Assembly: GCA_002104905.1 (NCBI GenBank) | Contig: MCFE01000168.1 | Span: 1-64,000 of the forward strand | Source of the DNA: Basidiobolus meristosporus CBS 931.73 | Lineage: Eukaryota > Basidiobolomycota > Basidiobolomycetes > Basidiobolales > Basidiobolaceae | Direction of reading: 5' to 3' | DNA: 64,000 nucleotides | In this document: positions 10,324-20,322 of the stretch, piece by piece | How positions within the stretch are numbered: the first letter of the stretch is position 1 | Layout of the letters: each line of letters starts with the position of its first letter | Position numbers and translations under genes: made by a program | The notes under the pieces: model-generated | The model's input: only the letters and a program-made list of their open reading frames with translations | What the model was told of the DNA's origin: nothing | Database searches by the model: none

Positions 10324-11582
10324 ATGAGGACCTTAGGGTATCTTTGGGTGCTGCTTTCGGTGCCGCTCGTGAGATCTCATCCGTATCACTCTGACACGGG
10401 TAGTTCGATTGATGTGGAGGATTTGACCGAGTACCTTAAATCCGACTTCGACGATAAGCCTAAATATGACCTCGATTCTGATAAACTTAAACATGACTTC
10501 GACTCTGATAAAGCCCTATATGACTTCAACTACAACCAACAACCACACGATCAACCAGTCGGGACGAATTGGTTCTTTCCCGAGCTGGACCCTCCCACGT
10601 ACGCTTACAACAAGGCTACTGAAACCTACCAGCGATGGGAATGTCTCAACTTCACCCAATCAGCGCTCCAGACCTGGGGAATAACCAAATTGCGATACGG
10701 TCGTGAAAACAAAGACGTTGTCCCTGACCCAAGTGACCCTACCACATCCGTATTGAGAGTGATTTACCCGAAAGGTAGTCGGAACCCTACCCATCACCCA
10801 CTTGGGGGAACTGGCTTTGATGCCAAGCCGATCTCGGTTGCTGATGGAATAGGCCAGACTGTTCGACTAAACTATCAGGTGTATTTCCCGGAGGATTTTG
10901 ATTTCGTGCATGGTAACAGGACGACTGACCTCCGCGCATACCCAGATCTTCGCTAACCCAACGTCCCCTGTCCAGGAGGCAAGCTGCCAGGGATTTATGG
11001 TGGTCACACCAGCTGCTCTGGTGGGAAATCCGCTCAAGATTGCTTTAGCGCCAGGTTTGTGGGTGTGGTTTCGCATTGGCAGGGAGATTCACTAATCCTC
11101 TCTCTAGATTCATGTGGCGTAAGGAAGGTTTGGGCGAGATTTACCTCTATGTACCAAAAACGGCCCTGCACCAACCTAGCTTCTGCAAGATTGCTCCTTT
11201 GTCGGTCTGCAACCAAAAGTATGGATTTTCCATCGGGCGTGGAAGTTTTCGGTTCAAGAAAGGGGCCTGGAATAAGGTCAGCGTCGCCGTTAGAATGAAC
11301 CAGGTCCCTTCAGAGCCTACTGGACAACTACGAGTATGGTACAATGACGAGATAGTCATTGACTATGACCAGATGGTTTGGAGGGTCAATGACACTGTAG
11401 GCTACGCAGGAATCGACTTCGAGACTTTCTTTGGGGGATCCAGTAACCGGTTTAACACCCCTATTGATACCTTCTCCCTCTTCAAAGACTTTCGGCTTGT
11501 GGTTGGCCAAGATCTGAATCAAACTCAGCTGGAGCCAAAGCCACCGACTGGCGATCAGTCTCTGGAATACGCTGAAGAATAG
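10324..11582 (+). CDS. Secreted polysaccharide lyase family 14-like protein
   Basis: Three exons join in frame, with introns at about 10912-10975 and 11055-11108. The ATG at 10324 gives a signal peptide (MRTLGYLWVLLSVPLVRS). Residues about 38-70 hold acidic tandem units of the form KYDLDSDKL/KHDFDSDKA. The catalytic-type domain follows: GGTGFDAKP, YQVYFPEDFDFVHGGKLPG, a Cys-containing HTSCSGGKSAQDCFSARFMW segment, GEIYLYVP and YGFSIGRGSF. The C-terminal beta strands include GQLRVWYNDEIVIDYDQMVW and FETFFGGSS. The order KLPGIYGG...SGG...RFMWR is that of fungal PL14-type proteins, a family of alginate/glucuronan lyases. Substrate is not proven by sequence. The flanking CHAP genes suggest a role against bacterial polymers. 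Confidence 0.8.
10435..10545 (+). repeat. Acidic tandem repeat in the lyase N-terminus
   Basis: About 11-residue units read YDLDSDK-, HDFDSDK- and YDFNY, placed between signal peptide and enzymatic domain. They are degenerate at DNA level, so the repeat is not recent. The Asp spacing could bind divalent cations, which is speculative. Confidence 0.5.
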
Positions 11583-11720
11583 ATTTTTGGACAATTTTGA
11601 TGTTTCTTGTATAAATATGCACATAGATCGAAAAGCTTTGACAAAACCAACATCCAATGATTCCATTTTATTCGATCTAATATTAATCGCAAGTGCTGGC
11701 GATCAACCTTGCTTTAAACA

Positions 11721-12386
11721 ATGAACTGGTATAGCCTAGCAAGAAGTAGAGCATCTTCCGTAGGCTTCACCAACCTTCCTTTTGCTGCAAGCACGCCGAG
11801 TAAATTGGTGGTCGTTCGCTGCTATACGGGGAAAGGTAGAAGGCGTTTGGTAGAGTGGACTCCTGAAGAGGATGCCAAGCTACTAGCCGGTATTCGAGAG
11901 CACGGCACCCAGTGGACAAAACTTGCGCAAGAATTTCCAAACAGAGGTCGTTTAGCTATTCGGTATCGTTATGTTTTCAATCTTAGGCCGGAGCTCAATG
12001 CACCCCCACCCGTAGCTACTCCCAGTCTCGCTATTGTCGACAAGGATGCACCTTTTCTGTGGACATCAGAAAGAGATGAGCTTCTTAAAGATCTGGTGAT
12101 TCGACATGGTCATCGCTGGCGTATGATTCAACGACTTGGGTTCCAAGGCCTAACGACTGGCAAGATACGTTATAGATACTCCTTGCTCTCGAATCCCGAC
12201 AAGGCGAAGGAGGTTTGGAATTTTGACCAAGACAAAGTACTTGTGGAAGCAATCAGGAAGCATGGATTTAATGCTTGGGACAAAGTAGCTAGTCAGCTAG
12301 CAACAAAGACTGACCAGGACTGTCGCACACGGTGGAGCGAATTGAAGAAGGAGGCGATCGCTTGGGAAAAGAAAGCACAAAAATAA
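11721..12386 (+). CDS. Myb/SANT-repeat protein with mitochondrial-type leader
   Basis: This single-exon gene encodes 221 residues. Residues 46-90 form a Myb/SANT repeat (WTPEEDAKLLAGIREHGTQW...RLAIRYRYVF). A second, looser repeat begins at FLWTSERDELLKDLVIRHG. A third begins at WNFDQDKVLVEAIRKHGFNAW and ends in DCRTRWSELKKEA. The first ~36 residues hold Arg/Lys/Ser/Ala with no acidic residue, and a cleavage-like RCY|T occurs at 33-36. This resembles a mitochondrial presequence. The protein is therefore either an ordinary nuclear Myb factor or a DNA-binding protein imported into mitochondria. The gene lies between the lyase and CHAP2 genes, but nothing shows that it regulates them. Confidence 0.82.
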   Translation: MNWYSLARSRASSVGFTNLPFAASTPSKLVVVRCYTGKGRRRLVEWTPEEDAKLLAGIREHGTQWTKLAQEFPNRGRLAIRYRYVFNLRPELNAPPPVATPSLAIVDKDAPFLWTSERDELLKDLVIRHGHRWRMIQRLGFQGLTTGKIRYRYSLLSNPDKAKEVWNFDQDKVLVEAIRKHGFNAWDKVASQLATKTDQDCRTRWSELKKEAIAWEKKAQK

Positions 12387-12752
12387 TCTCAGTGGATCAC
12401 GCCAATTATTAGGGAGAAACCAATTGATAGAGAATATGCCGAAAAGGAGACCTTCAAGTTGCGAGGAATATATCAACGAAAAAGGAGACAATAAAGCAAT
12501 GAGGCTTGGTAGAAACAATGTCTTATAACTTCATATCCGTTTCTCGATCGTTGAACCACCACTGATGGATGCAATATTAGAGCAGCTCTGTTGATTTGGT
12601 AGTTTGGAACTATTAAACGAATCTCTTGGTTCCTGCATTGATTGGAGATAAGCTTGAATTGGGAGGGCAGTGCACCCTTGGTCGCAATAGACGATGCAAG
12701 GTTCCTTAGACTTCTGGATGTGTGTAGTGCATTCTCGTGGCAACCAGGACAC

Positions 12753-12759
12753 TATATAG
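12753..12759 (+). promoter_or_regulatory. TATA box of CHAP2
   Basis: TATATAG lies 55 bp upstream of the CHAP2 start codon, matching the spacing seen for CHAP1. Confidence 0.5.
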
Positions 12760-12813
12760 ACCGCTAACCATCCACCGACGAACATCAGCTTTCTGGCAAA
12801 GTGACTACATATC

Positions 12814-13536
12814 ATGTATTTTAGTGTTATCATTGCTCTCTATCTTTCCGGCCTTGCTGTGCAAGCCTTACCGCTCAACATCAGATCCTCCGATATCGAT
12901 GCAGTGGCTGGATCAGGCATCAACCGTCGAAGCAGCTATTCGTATGTCCCAAACTACTCGCAAGGGAATAGCCAGTACCAGAATCAAAATCAAAGCCAAA
13001 ACCAGACCCAGAAGAAGCAAGGCAAACAATCTGATGGTCAAACAACTAACAGCAATAACAATGATGGATATGACACGAAGGGGACTTCCAACAGCAGCAG
13101 TAATAATGGATATGGTACGAAGGGGACTTCCAACTCCAAAGGTAAGAGCGACATTGGAAAGAGCCAAGGGTACAGCAATGCGGATGGAGGCCTAGAATTT
13201 CTATTTAAGAATGGGCAATGTACCGACTGGGCTGATGCACGCTATGCCCAACTCACCGGACACCACGTTGAGTGGAGAAGCGATGCCAAAAATTGGGCCA
13301 ACGATGCAAGATCAAATGGGTGGACTGTATCAAGCAAGCCTCAATCACCCTGTATTATAGTTTTACAACCTGGATCCCAAGGAATTGGTGCATCTGGTCA
13401 CGTGGCCGTGGTCGAGAGCATCAACTCGGATGGCAGCGTGTACACCAGCAACTACAACTTCAACGGCGGGCCCTATATCAAAGCGTACACGACCTTTAAG
13501 AGCGGCAACGGAGTTGATTATATTTGGCGCAATTAG
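12814..13536 (+). CDS. Secreted CHAP-domain protein 2 (predicted cell-wall hydrolase)
   Basis: This single-exon gene encodes 240 residues and is paralogous to the gene at 9029-9679. The signal peptide is MYFSVIIALYLSGLAVQALP. Residues 40-125 are a Gln/Asn/Ser/Gly linker, longer than in CHAP1 and containing a 14-residue duplication. The CHAP domain at about 128-240 keeps Cys136 (NGQCTDWADARYAQL) and His196 (ASGHVAVVESI). Identity to CHAP1 is very high in the domain and low in the linker. The domain therefore looks to be under constraint while the linker drifts. Predicted activity is peptidoglycan cleavage outside the cell. A secreted antibacterial or nutritional role is inferred from family and context only. 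Confidence 0.88.
   Translation: MYFSVIIALYLSGLAVQALPLNIRSSDIDAVAGSGINRRSSYSYVPNYSQGNSQYQNQNQSQNQTQKKQGKQSDGQTTNSNNNDGYDTKGTSNSSSNNGYGTKGTSNSKGKSDIGKSQGYSNADGGLEFLFKNGQCTDWADARYAQLTGHHVEWRSDAKNWANDARSNGWTVSSKPQSPCIIVLQPGSQGIGASGHVAVVESINSDGSVYTSNYNFNGGPYIKAYTTFKSGNGVDYIWRN
13066..13149 (+). repeat. 42-bp tandem duplication in the CHAP2 linker
   Basis: Two units begin at 13066 and 13108 with the shared core ACGAAGGGGACTTCCAAC. They encode the related peptides GYDTKGTSNS and GYGTKGTSNS. CHAP1 has no counterpart. Confidence 0.7.
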
Positions 13537-13558
13537 GAAATAAACCAGAGTTATCTAT

Positions 13559-13591
13559 CATTGCAGTACCATTACAGTACCATTGCAGTTC
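13559..13591 (+). repeat. Three 11-bp direct repeats downstream of CHAP2
   Basis: CATTGCAGTAC, CATTACAGTAC and CATTGCAGTTC follow each other without gaps, 23 bp after the stop codon. They would lie in the 3' UTR. Function unknown. Confidence 0.65.
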
Positions 13592-14540
13592 TATTTAGAA
13601 CTGTCACTAGCATTAAGGTTAGGGGAAGGGGAAGGGCTAAGATTGGGCGCCAATATATACTATCTAGGAGGTCCAAGATTGGCCATCATTTAACACATTG
13701 TCGGTGTTACGAAAGTCTAGAGTGAGCAGCAACCAATTTGCCCAGGAGATTTGTTCACCAGCACTGTAACACAAGAACGCGAAACTGAATTAAACACCGT
13801 CTTTTTCTCTTTCAAGATTAGATGGCGCATTCCAACTGTATTCGATAAGTTTGGACATATTGTGAAAGTCTCGCCAATGGGCACTAGTCTCATCCCCCTC
13901 TCTCTCTTGAGTGAATTCTGAGTAGTTGCGTTTCAAGCAAACTTGTCGCGGTCTGGAATATTCCAGCTCAACTTGGACTCGGGTGGATTTCAACCATCAA
14001 CCTGATTTCTAAACAAACATGATGAGTTTAGTTACACGGTGAATCCACCCTTCTCAAGCATAATTAATACAGTCCCGTATTCCAACAATATCCTCAGATC
14101 GACAACTTGGGAATGACAAATTTAATAAAGTAGATGAACAATATTTCGTCGAGTGGAATGCATCGTTTGTATTCTAGGCTTGCGCATCCAAAGTTAAGAG
14201 CATTTGAGGCTCATTCAGCGTCTCACGCCGATGAAATACAAGACCGGATTCAAACACAGGACCTCGTGCTCTGGTTTCTGAGTTCTTCTCTCCTCTTCCA
14301 CAACTCGGCTTTCACACTAGGCCAAAGGAGAATATCAATAAACCGTAGGCACGCATTCAAAATTGAATTACTTGAAATCAAGTGGGACGATTTCTGAGCG
14401 TAAGCGAATAATGTTCTACAAAGTGTAGATGTGATATAGCTCTTCAATACAATGATAGACCACTATATGAAAGTACCAGAATAATGTCTCGTGGACAGAG
14501 GACTGCCTCGGCATTCAACTTAAATCACATGCAACTTCGA

Positions 14541-14549
14541 TATAAATAG
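14541..14549 (+). promoter_or_regulatory. TATA box before the 88-residue gene
   Basis: TATAAATAG stands 61 bp upstream of the ATG at 14610. The same element at the same distance precedes other genes in the window, which supports the short frame as a real gene. Confidence 0.5.
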
Positions 14550-14609
14550 GCCTGTTCAGCAGCAGTCCCCCATCATACATCGCAACTAATCTATAACACT
14601 ACTCATCCC

Positions 14610-14876
14610 ATGGCAATGGCACATTTTCCAATCGAACCACACAAAAAAGCCAAAGACAGCATGCCACTAAAATCCCATCGCTCTGCCAATTACATCACTG
14701 CAGTGAACGCTCAAGCTACTCTGGTTCCTAAAGATTCCTGGAATCCATTCTCGGTGGCCGACATATTACGAAGTCCTCCATCTCGTCGCAAATCCTGTGA
14801 TTTCATAGTATCTGATTATATCTCCTTTCCCCATCATTATGAGGATGAGGAGGAATATCAGACACTAACTGCATAA
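14610..14876 (+). CDS. Small protein with eh1-like FSVADIL motif, 88 aa
   Basis: This single-exon frame has a good start context (CCCATGGCAATGG) and a TATA box 61 bp upstream. The protein opens with a basic stretch (PHKKAKDSMPLKSHR). It then carries WNPFSVADILRSPPSRRKS and ends in an acidic tail (YEDEEEYQTLTA). FSVADIL resembles the engrailed-homology-1 motif (FSI..IL), by which repressors bind Groucho-type WD40 corepressors. The fungal counterpart would be Tup1, though that link is inference. The RRKS just after could be a kinase site. No DNA-binding domain is visible. It could be a spurious frame. Confidence 0.45.
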   Translation: MAMAHFPIEPHKKAKDSMPLKSHRSANYITAVNAQATLVPKDSWNPFSVADILRSPPSRRKSCDFIVSDYISFPHHYEDEEEYQTLTA

Positions 14877-16603
14877 CCTTGCATTTGTCCACTACCGAAC
14901 CTAACTGACCTTGTCCACATAATCTACATTGTATTATATCAAGCATTCATTTAACGGCCGTGAATTTAGCATATGACATTGACATACACTTTGTCAGTTG
15001 GCAGTATAATCCTAACCACCACCACTATTACTTGGGCAGCACGCATAGAAAAATAACACTAGTAGCAGCACCATCACTATCTATCTATCACACACTGGCT
15101 ATCATCACATAATATAGAATCATTCACGGCTCAACACCGCTGCGAAGAAATCAGTCTTTTGACAAGCATGCTTTCTTTGCTGATAACCACATTACCCAAT
15201 ATAAACGTAATCCCACCTCTGAGTCACTGCTTATATCTTTACTTTAACGGAAGCTAGAGAACACCAATTACAGTGCAACACTGAGAACATCCATGAGGAG
15301 TTCCAGACATCTCGTCCAGTAGTATGCGATTCAAGTTCAACACAGTATGGCTTGAATGCATGATTGTGTGGAGATTATCTAAAAATGGAATATCGACATA
15401 TCATGAGGTAGCTCCAAGTGCGGCACCAACTCCATTCTATTCAGTGGAGTAGTTCGAAACAAGATTCGTCCATCGACCAATATCCTGAAGTACCATGGCA
15501 CATCACCTGACCAAGCGAGCCCTAGCCCTTATTGCTGATCAGCCCGAAAACACCCTACACTAAACCATATATGGGATCAGCTTCAAATAGGATATTTTAG
15601 ATCCAAAGTTCAAAGTGTAATTATGTGCAAATAGCTATCTACAGACACGAGCTCATCGTATAGGAGAAACTCGGATAATAATTCCCCAGAAGAGAAATCA
15701 GAAGTGAGGGGCTAGAAAAGGAAATATTAGCAGTTTAATCTTCGCATCATTATATTTCGTAAGAACATTCCTACATCCCTACACTTGAACCGATCCCAAA
15801 CGGAAACATCAGACAAATGAAGAAAATCCAACCAAACACCATATTTTCAAACCAATAGCCTACGACGCGCTGGTGTTCATTTGATTTGTATCGAGATTAT
15901 CAATTTGTCCCCCAAACCAAATTGGCTGCCAACAGAAGTAGCCCCAGAATTGCGCACATTTTCTTGGCCAATCGAGTTTTTTTGGAGCACAAGCTTACTT
16001 TTGTATCTCCCTCAAAGCAAGGTCAACTTAGGGTGAACAACTTGAAGTGCACCTGGTATTCATCTCGTCAAGTATGGAGGATATTGGTCACTCACAAGCC
16101 ACACCACACCGGTACACATCCACCTCAATTCATGAATCTGCACTGGCAAATAGTTGTGCCTGTATGAGGTCCTTCGATTCCCATATTTAAGTGAATCCAG
16201 AGTATTTCCTGCTGTGTTTCCATATCGAATATGTCCCAAAAAATCCGCCATAATAGCAGGACCATTGCCGTATATGGAAGGGGGATTTGACACCGGTCGG
16301 GTATCATGAAGATAGCCCAGGAGATTGACTCTAAATTCTTTTCGGTAAATACCCACGTAAAAGGTTTCAAGCGAGCTGGACGCCGTATAAAAGATCGCGA
16401 GCGCAGACGAGATTTGTCCATTCCTTACAAATCGAATTATTCCTTATCTTCCAGTTTCCCCAATCTAATTCAATCGCACTAGTACAGTGGATTTCTTTTT
16501 CATTCCCTTGAAATTGAGGAGCTTCTCTGTATACATTTTACCCTGTGCTGATAACCTCCTTGAACTAATCGAAAAATATTAACCCCGTGTTAACTCCCTC
16601 ATA
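14877..16603. other. 1.7 kb gene-poor region
   Basis: The sequence is AT-rich without a convincing reading frame on either strand. The frames at 15886-16167 and 16060-16421 lack a real ATG start or coding features. A TATAAAAG at about 16385 may belong to the downstream FHA-RING gene. Confidence 0.45.
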
Positions 16604-17796
16604 ATGGCCACCAGTCAAACACCCCACATTCGAATTGTCCCTCACATCGTGGACATCAACAAGTCCTTGTATTTCCCGATTATCGAGTCCGATGTTCCCG
16701 AAGGGACCGTGCTGAAAGTCGGCAGGTTTACCGAGAAATCGCAATCTCCTCTGAGAATAGCTTTCAAGAGTAAAGTCGTCAGTAGAGGCCATGCTGAGCT
16801 TTGGTCTGAGAAGGGCGAGGTATGTTTTTCATGGTTCGGTAGACCAAAGGCGCTTTGCTAAATGTTACATCTGTCTAGTTTTTTATCCGTGATATTAAGT
16901 CCTCTTCCGGTACTTTCTTGAACAATTCTCGTTTAAGCCCGCCTGGTTGCGAGAGTAAGCCATATTCGCTGAAAGATGGGGATATCGTCCAACTGGGCGT
17001 CGATTATCAGGGCGGTCATGAGGAAGCGTATCGTTGTGTCCGTATGAAGGTTGAATTCAACCATCATGGTAAAATGAAGATGTCCAAGGAGTATAGGTAA
17101 CGTTTGTCTGGAGATTATTGTCAGATATTAGCAATGGAAAACTCATGGTTTCCCAATAGAGAAAACGCTTTAAAAACTCTCAGAACACTCACAGAGGGTA
17201 ACGAAGAGTGCAAGAAGGAGGAGTGCTGTATCTGCTTATATCCTATTGCCCAGCTCCAAGCCTTGTTCGTGGCTCCTTGTTCGCACGCTTTTCACTTCAA
17301 GTGTGTGCGCTCTATGATCGCAACCAAGCCAGGGTTTCTTTGTCCACTATGCCGCCACTTTGCGGACCTGGATGCTGATGTAACCATCGAAGACCCTTTC
17401 CCATTGCCGAAATCTTGCGAACAGGAAATGGCACTGTCCAAGACATTCAGGGCAGAGGAATCCAGCGGATTGGCTGCCATGAGTAGCATTTCCATGAATG
17501 ACGAAAGTGATTCCTCAGATGCTGGTTCTTATAATATCGGCATTGGCAGCTCAACACGACCACTTGCTATCAATACCACCAGAGTGGACACAGCCAATGA
17601 GGCATACCTACTGGATTCGTCAGAAGAGGAGGATCAAGTAATGCCCTTGTCTTCCACGCCCACATCATCGTTGAGCCAAGCTTCACCCAGACCCATTGGG
17701 TTGGTACGAAGAATGTCTAGTAGCAAGAGTGAGACAGTCAAGAGCGCATTAACCTCTCTTTTCCGCAGCCGAAAATCATCAGTCAGCCAGAATTAG
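16604..17796 (+). CDS. FHA-RING E3 ubiquitin ligase, Dma1/Chf-type
   Basis: Three exons join in frame (introns at about 16820-16878 and 17099-17158). Residues about 15-145 form an FHA domain: VLKVGRFTEKSQ, the phosphothreonine-binding SRGHAELW, then DIKSSSGTFLNN and LKDGDIVQLGVDYQGG. A C3H2C3 RING follows, from CCICLYPIAQLQALF through CSHAFHFKCV to FLCPLCRHF. The C-terminal third is Ser-rich with acidic patches and a basic MSSSKSETVKS end. The FHA-then-RING order is that of fungal Dma1/Dma2 and related Chf proteins. These are E3 ligases that act in the spindle-position and septation checkpoint. Confidence 0.9.
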
Positions 17797-18726
17797 CATG
17801 CGCGTCGGTGGCTCTGCCCCCACGCATGTTCAAGTTTGTATTTTTCCCTCCTCATCATCGCATATCCCCTCCATTCAACCCAATATCAAGATCTTTTTGG
17901 ATGTAACAAAAAGCGCGTACTTCCTTATTTAAGGCTATTGGCGAGCCTTTCCCGCCGATAGACTCCGTCCCTATGCTATCCTTCAACCACTTCGTTTCCT
18001 GAATTCCAAGGAAATTTTGTAAAGCACATACTCCACGCACTCCGTTCACCTCAGACAATGCCAAAATTCGCGTACAGCTTCTCTCAGAGCCCGCCAACCC
18101 CGGGCCCAGATTCAGCCATTTGTTATATATGTCTTAGCTGCTTGCCCACAATAAAACGTAAATATACATCATCCTGCCAGATTGCATTTCCAATAAGGTC
18201 TAACCACCAGGGTATAACAATGGGCCCAGTCTGGGATCTGGACACTCCGGATATGCGGATAATAAAATAATCGGTACATGTGCCAGCTGATAGCCATATG
18301 TGGACTCCATTATCAGTGGATCACGCATACCTCATAGCTTATATCTCTTACAGCAAAATTGATATTCCAGCTATCAAGATCTGTAATTGTTATACGTTTT
18401 GCCTTGCGAATCCACGGTTGCTTCATCAGTCAAACCAATCGATCTAGTATTTCCCCGGAGATCATGGACAATTCGGCTGGTGGTGATTTCAAGGACATCA
18501 AGTCTGGTAACTGCATAGCCAAGAATAGAAATACATGGTCATAGCTGACTAGCAAATCCATCTACAGTTGGCCCTATGAGGTATACGATAATGGGATTTA
18601 TTCAATTCAAATGGAAAGCGAAATGGTACAGCCGGTGCGCGAGTGTATAACGTAAAGATATGGGGATGTATGAAAATTATGCGCTAATAGGAGGTCATGG
18701 TGATTTCACCTTTTGGTTAATCGAAA
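17797..18726. other. Convergent intergenic region
   Basis: This lies between the 3' ends of the FHA-RING gene and the ILV5-like gene. The 70-80 residue frames here have no features. Nothing else is visible. Confidence 0.45.
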
Positions 18727-19977
18727 TTAGTTGTTTTCGGGTCGGAGGCTGCGAACAGTCTTGCCGGCACGCCACATTTCGCTTTCGCGAATCTCTTCGA
18801 GCTCCTTCTCGAGATCCTCACGGTAGTTGGATTTGGAGTTCTTGTCCAAGGAGCGACGGGTTTCGCTTCCGTCGGCAACTGAATCGTACAACTTCTCGAA
18901 TACAGGCTTGGTGGCGGTGTAGAACGGCTTCCACCAGTCGAGAGCACCACGTTGAGCGGTGGTTGAGCAGTTGGAGTACATCCAGTCCATACCCTTCTCA
19001 CCAATCAATGGATAGAGTGACTGAGTTGCTTCCTCGACAGTTTCATTGAAAGCTTCGGATGGAGAGTGACCGTGAGCACGCAAAACTTCATATTGGGCCT
19101 GGAAAGCACCTTGGATAGCACCCATTAAGATGCCACGCTCGCCAGTCAAATCGGAGTATACTTCCTTTTCGAAGGTGGTTTCATACAAGTATCCTGAGCC
19201 GATACCTACACCAAGGGCGATGGCTCTTTCTTTGGCATTTCCGGAATAATCTTGGAAAACGGCAAAGGAGGAGTTGATACCGCGACCTTGTTGGAAGAGG
19301 CGACGTACGGTGAATCCGGAGCCTTTAGGGGCCGCAAGGATTACATCGACATCGCTTGGGGGAATCACGCCGGTATCTTCTTTGTACACCACTGAGAAAC
19401 CGTGCGAGAAATAGATCGTCTTTCCTTTTGTAAGGTAGGGCTTAACCACGGGCCACAGTTCTTTTTGGGCAGCATCGGAGAGCAAGTTCATGATAACTGT
19501 GCCCTTATCACAAGCCTCCTCGATGGAAAAGAGATTCTTTCCTGGGACCCAACCCTCTTCAACAGCCTGGTCGTAGGTCTTTCCCTTACGCTGTCCGATA
19601 ATAACGTTGAGACCATTGTCACGCATGTTCAAAGCTTGACCACGGCCCTGAGGTCCATAGCCGAGAACGGTAAGGGTATCGTTGGCGAAGATCTTTTGAA
19701 TTTTCTCTTTGGGATAGTCGGCGCGCTCATAGACTGTTTCATCAACACCACCAAAGTTCAGCGTTTTAATGGTGCGAGATTGAACCTATTCAAGAAATAT
19801 ATTAGCATACTATTCACTGTAGCGGAATGTCTATCCTAGCAGTACCTTGAGGGCAGTAGCTTGGGCAGTAGTTCTGAGAGCAGGGCGCAGAGCGGTAACT
19901 GACATCTGACGAAGAGGCAGACGGGGAGCGAGCTTGGCTCTTGCGAGAGCTCTGAAAGAAGTGCGAGCGGCGTTCAT
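18727..19977 (-). CDS. ILV5: Ketol-acid reductoisomerase, mitochondrial
   Basis: Two exons on the minus strand are joined over an intron at about 19787-19846. I choose ATG 19975-19977 because it opens a classical presequence (MNAARTSFRALARAKLAPR). An upstream in-frame ATG at 20040 lies next to the TATA box. The mature part has the NADPH-binding LGYGPQGRGQALNMRDNG and SDVDVILAAPKGSGFTVRR. The catalytic all-helical domain carries GVGIGSGYLYETTFEKEVYSD and ERGILMGAIQG. The enzyme does the second step of valine/isoleucine synthesis, isomerising and reducing acetolactate or acetohydroxybutyrate in the mitochondrial matrix. It is divergently arranged with LEU2 of the same pathway. Confidence 0.95.
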
Positions 19978-20043
19978 GGTAAATGGGGAGTTGTTGGTTG
20001 ACAGGCACAAGTACTGATGGGACAGAGAGTAGAAACTCATTGG

Positions 20044-20051
20044 TATTTATA
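20044..20051 (-). promoter_or_regulatory. TATA box of ILV5
   Basis: On the minus strand it reads TATAAATA, 67 bp upstream of the chosen ATG. Its position argues against translation from the ATG at 20040. Confidence 0.55.
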
Positions 20052-20315
20052 ATGGCCACAAGCTTCGGCAAACTTGGACGATGGACTGCGTTTTAGGTGT
20101 CCACTCTTTGCGCACATGATATCAAAGTAATATTCAACCCAAAATAAGCCTTGCAAGATCAACTGCTAATTCAGAGAAGAGCCATTGGTTGTCATGGTAC
20201 ACTAAACGGGACAAGTACTGTGGAACATATCCCAGATGTTAGTAGGAAATCTAGGAAAGCGAAGCCCTGTGGTTCGATTATCACCAAAATCATATGTCCG
20301 AAGATGTACAAATTC

Positions 20316-20322
20316 TGAGTCA
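20316..20322. promoter_or_regulatory. Gcn4/CPC1-type site TGAGTCA
   Basis: The perfect TGA(C/G)TCA half-palindrome is known in fungi as the binding site of the general amino-acid control activator (Gcn4, CPC1). It lies 339 bp from the ILV5 start and 729 bp from the LEU2 start, so it could serve both. Confidence 0.55.

Larger units (their letters stand above)
13537..14609. other. Gene-poor intergenic stretch
   Basis: Apart from the short repeat at 13559-13591 I see no supported gene. The 87-residue frame at 14134-14397 has an ATG but no recognisable domain and weak coding character. Confidence 0.4.

Noticed and set aside
13066-13591. CRISPR-like direct repeats
   Set aside because: The units are contiguous without spacers, partly coding, and lie in a eukaryotic genome.
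15886-16421. Frames of 93-98 codons on both strands
   Set aside because: The plus-strand frame starts at TTG, not ATG. No domain or splice support on either strand.
20040-20071. Upstream ATG at 20040 as ILV5 start
   Set aside because: It abuts the TATAAATA element and would put a non-targeting segment before a perfect presequence. ATG 19977 is preferred.
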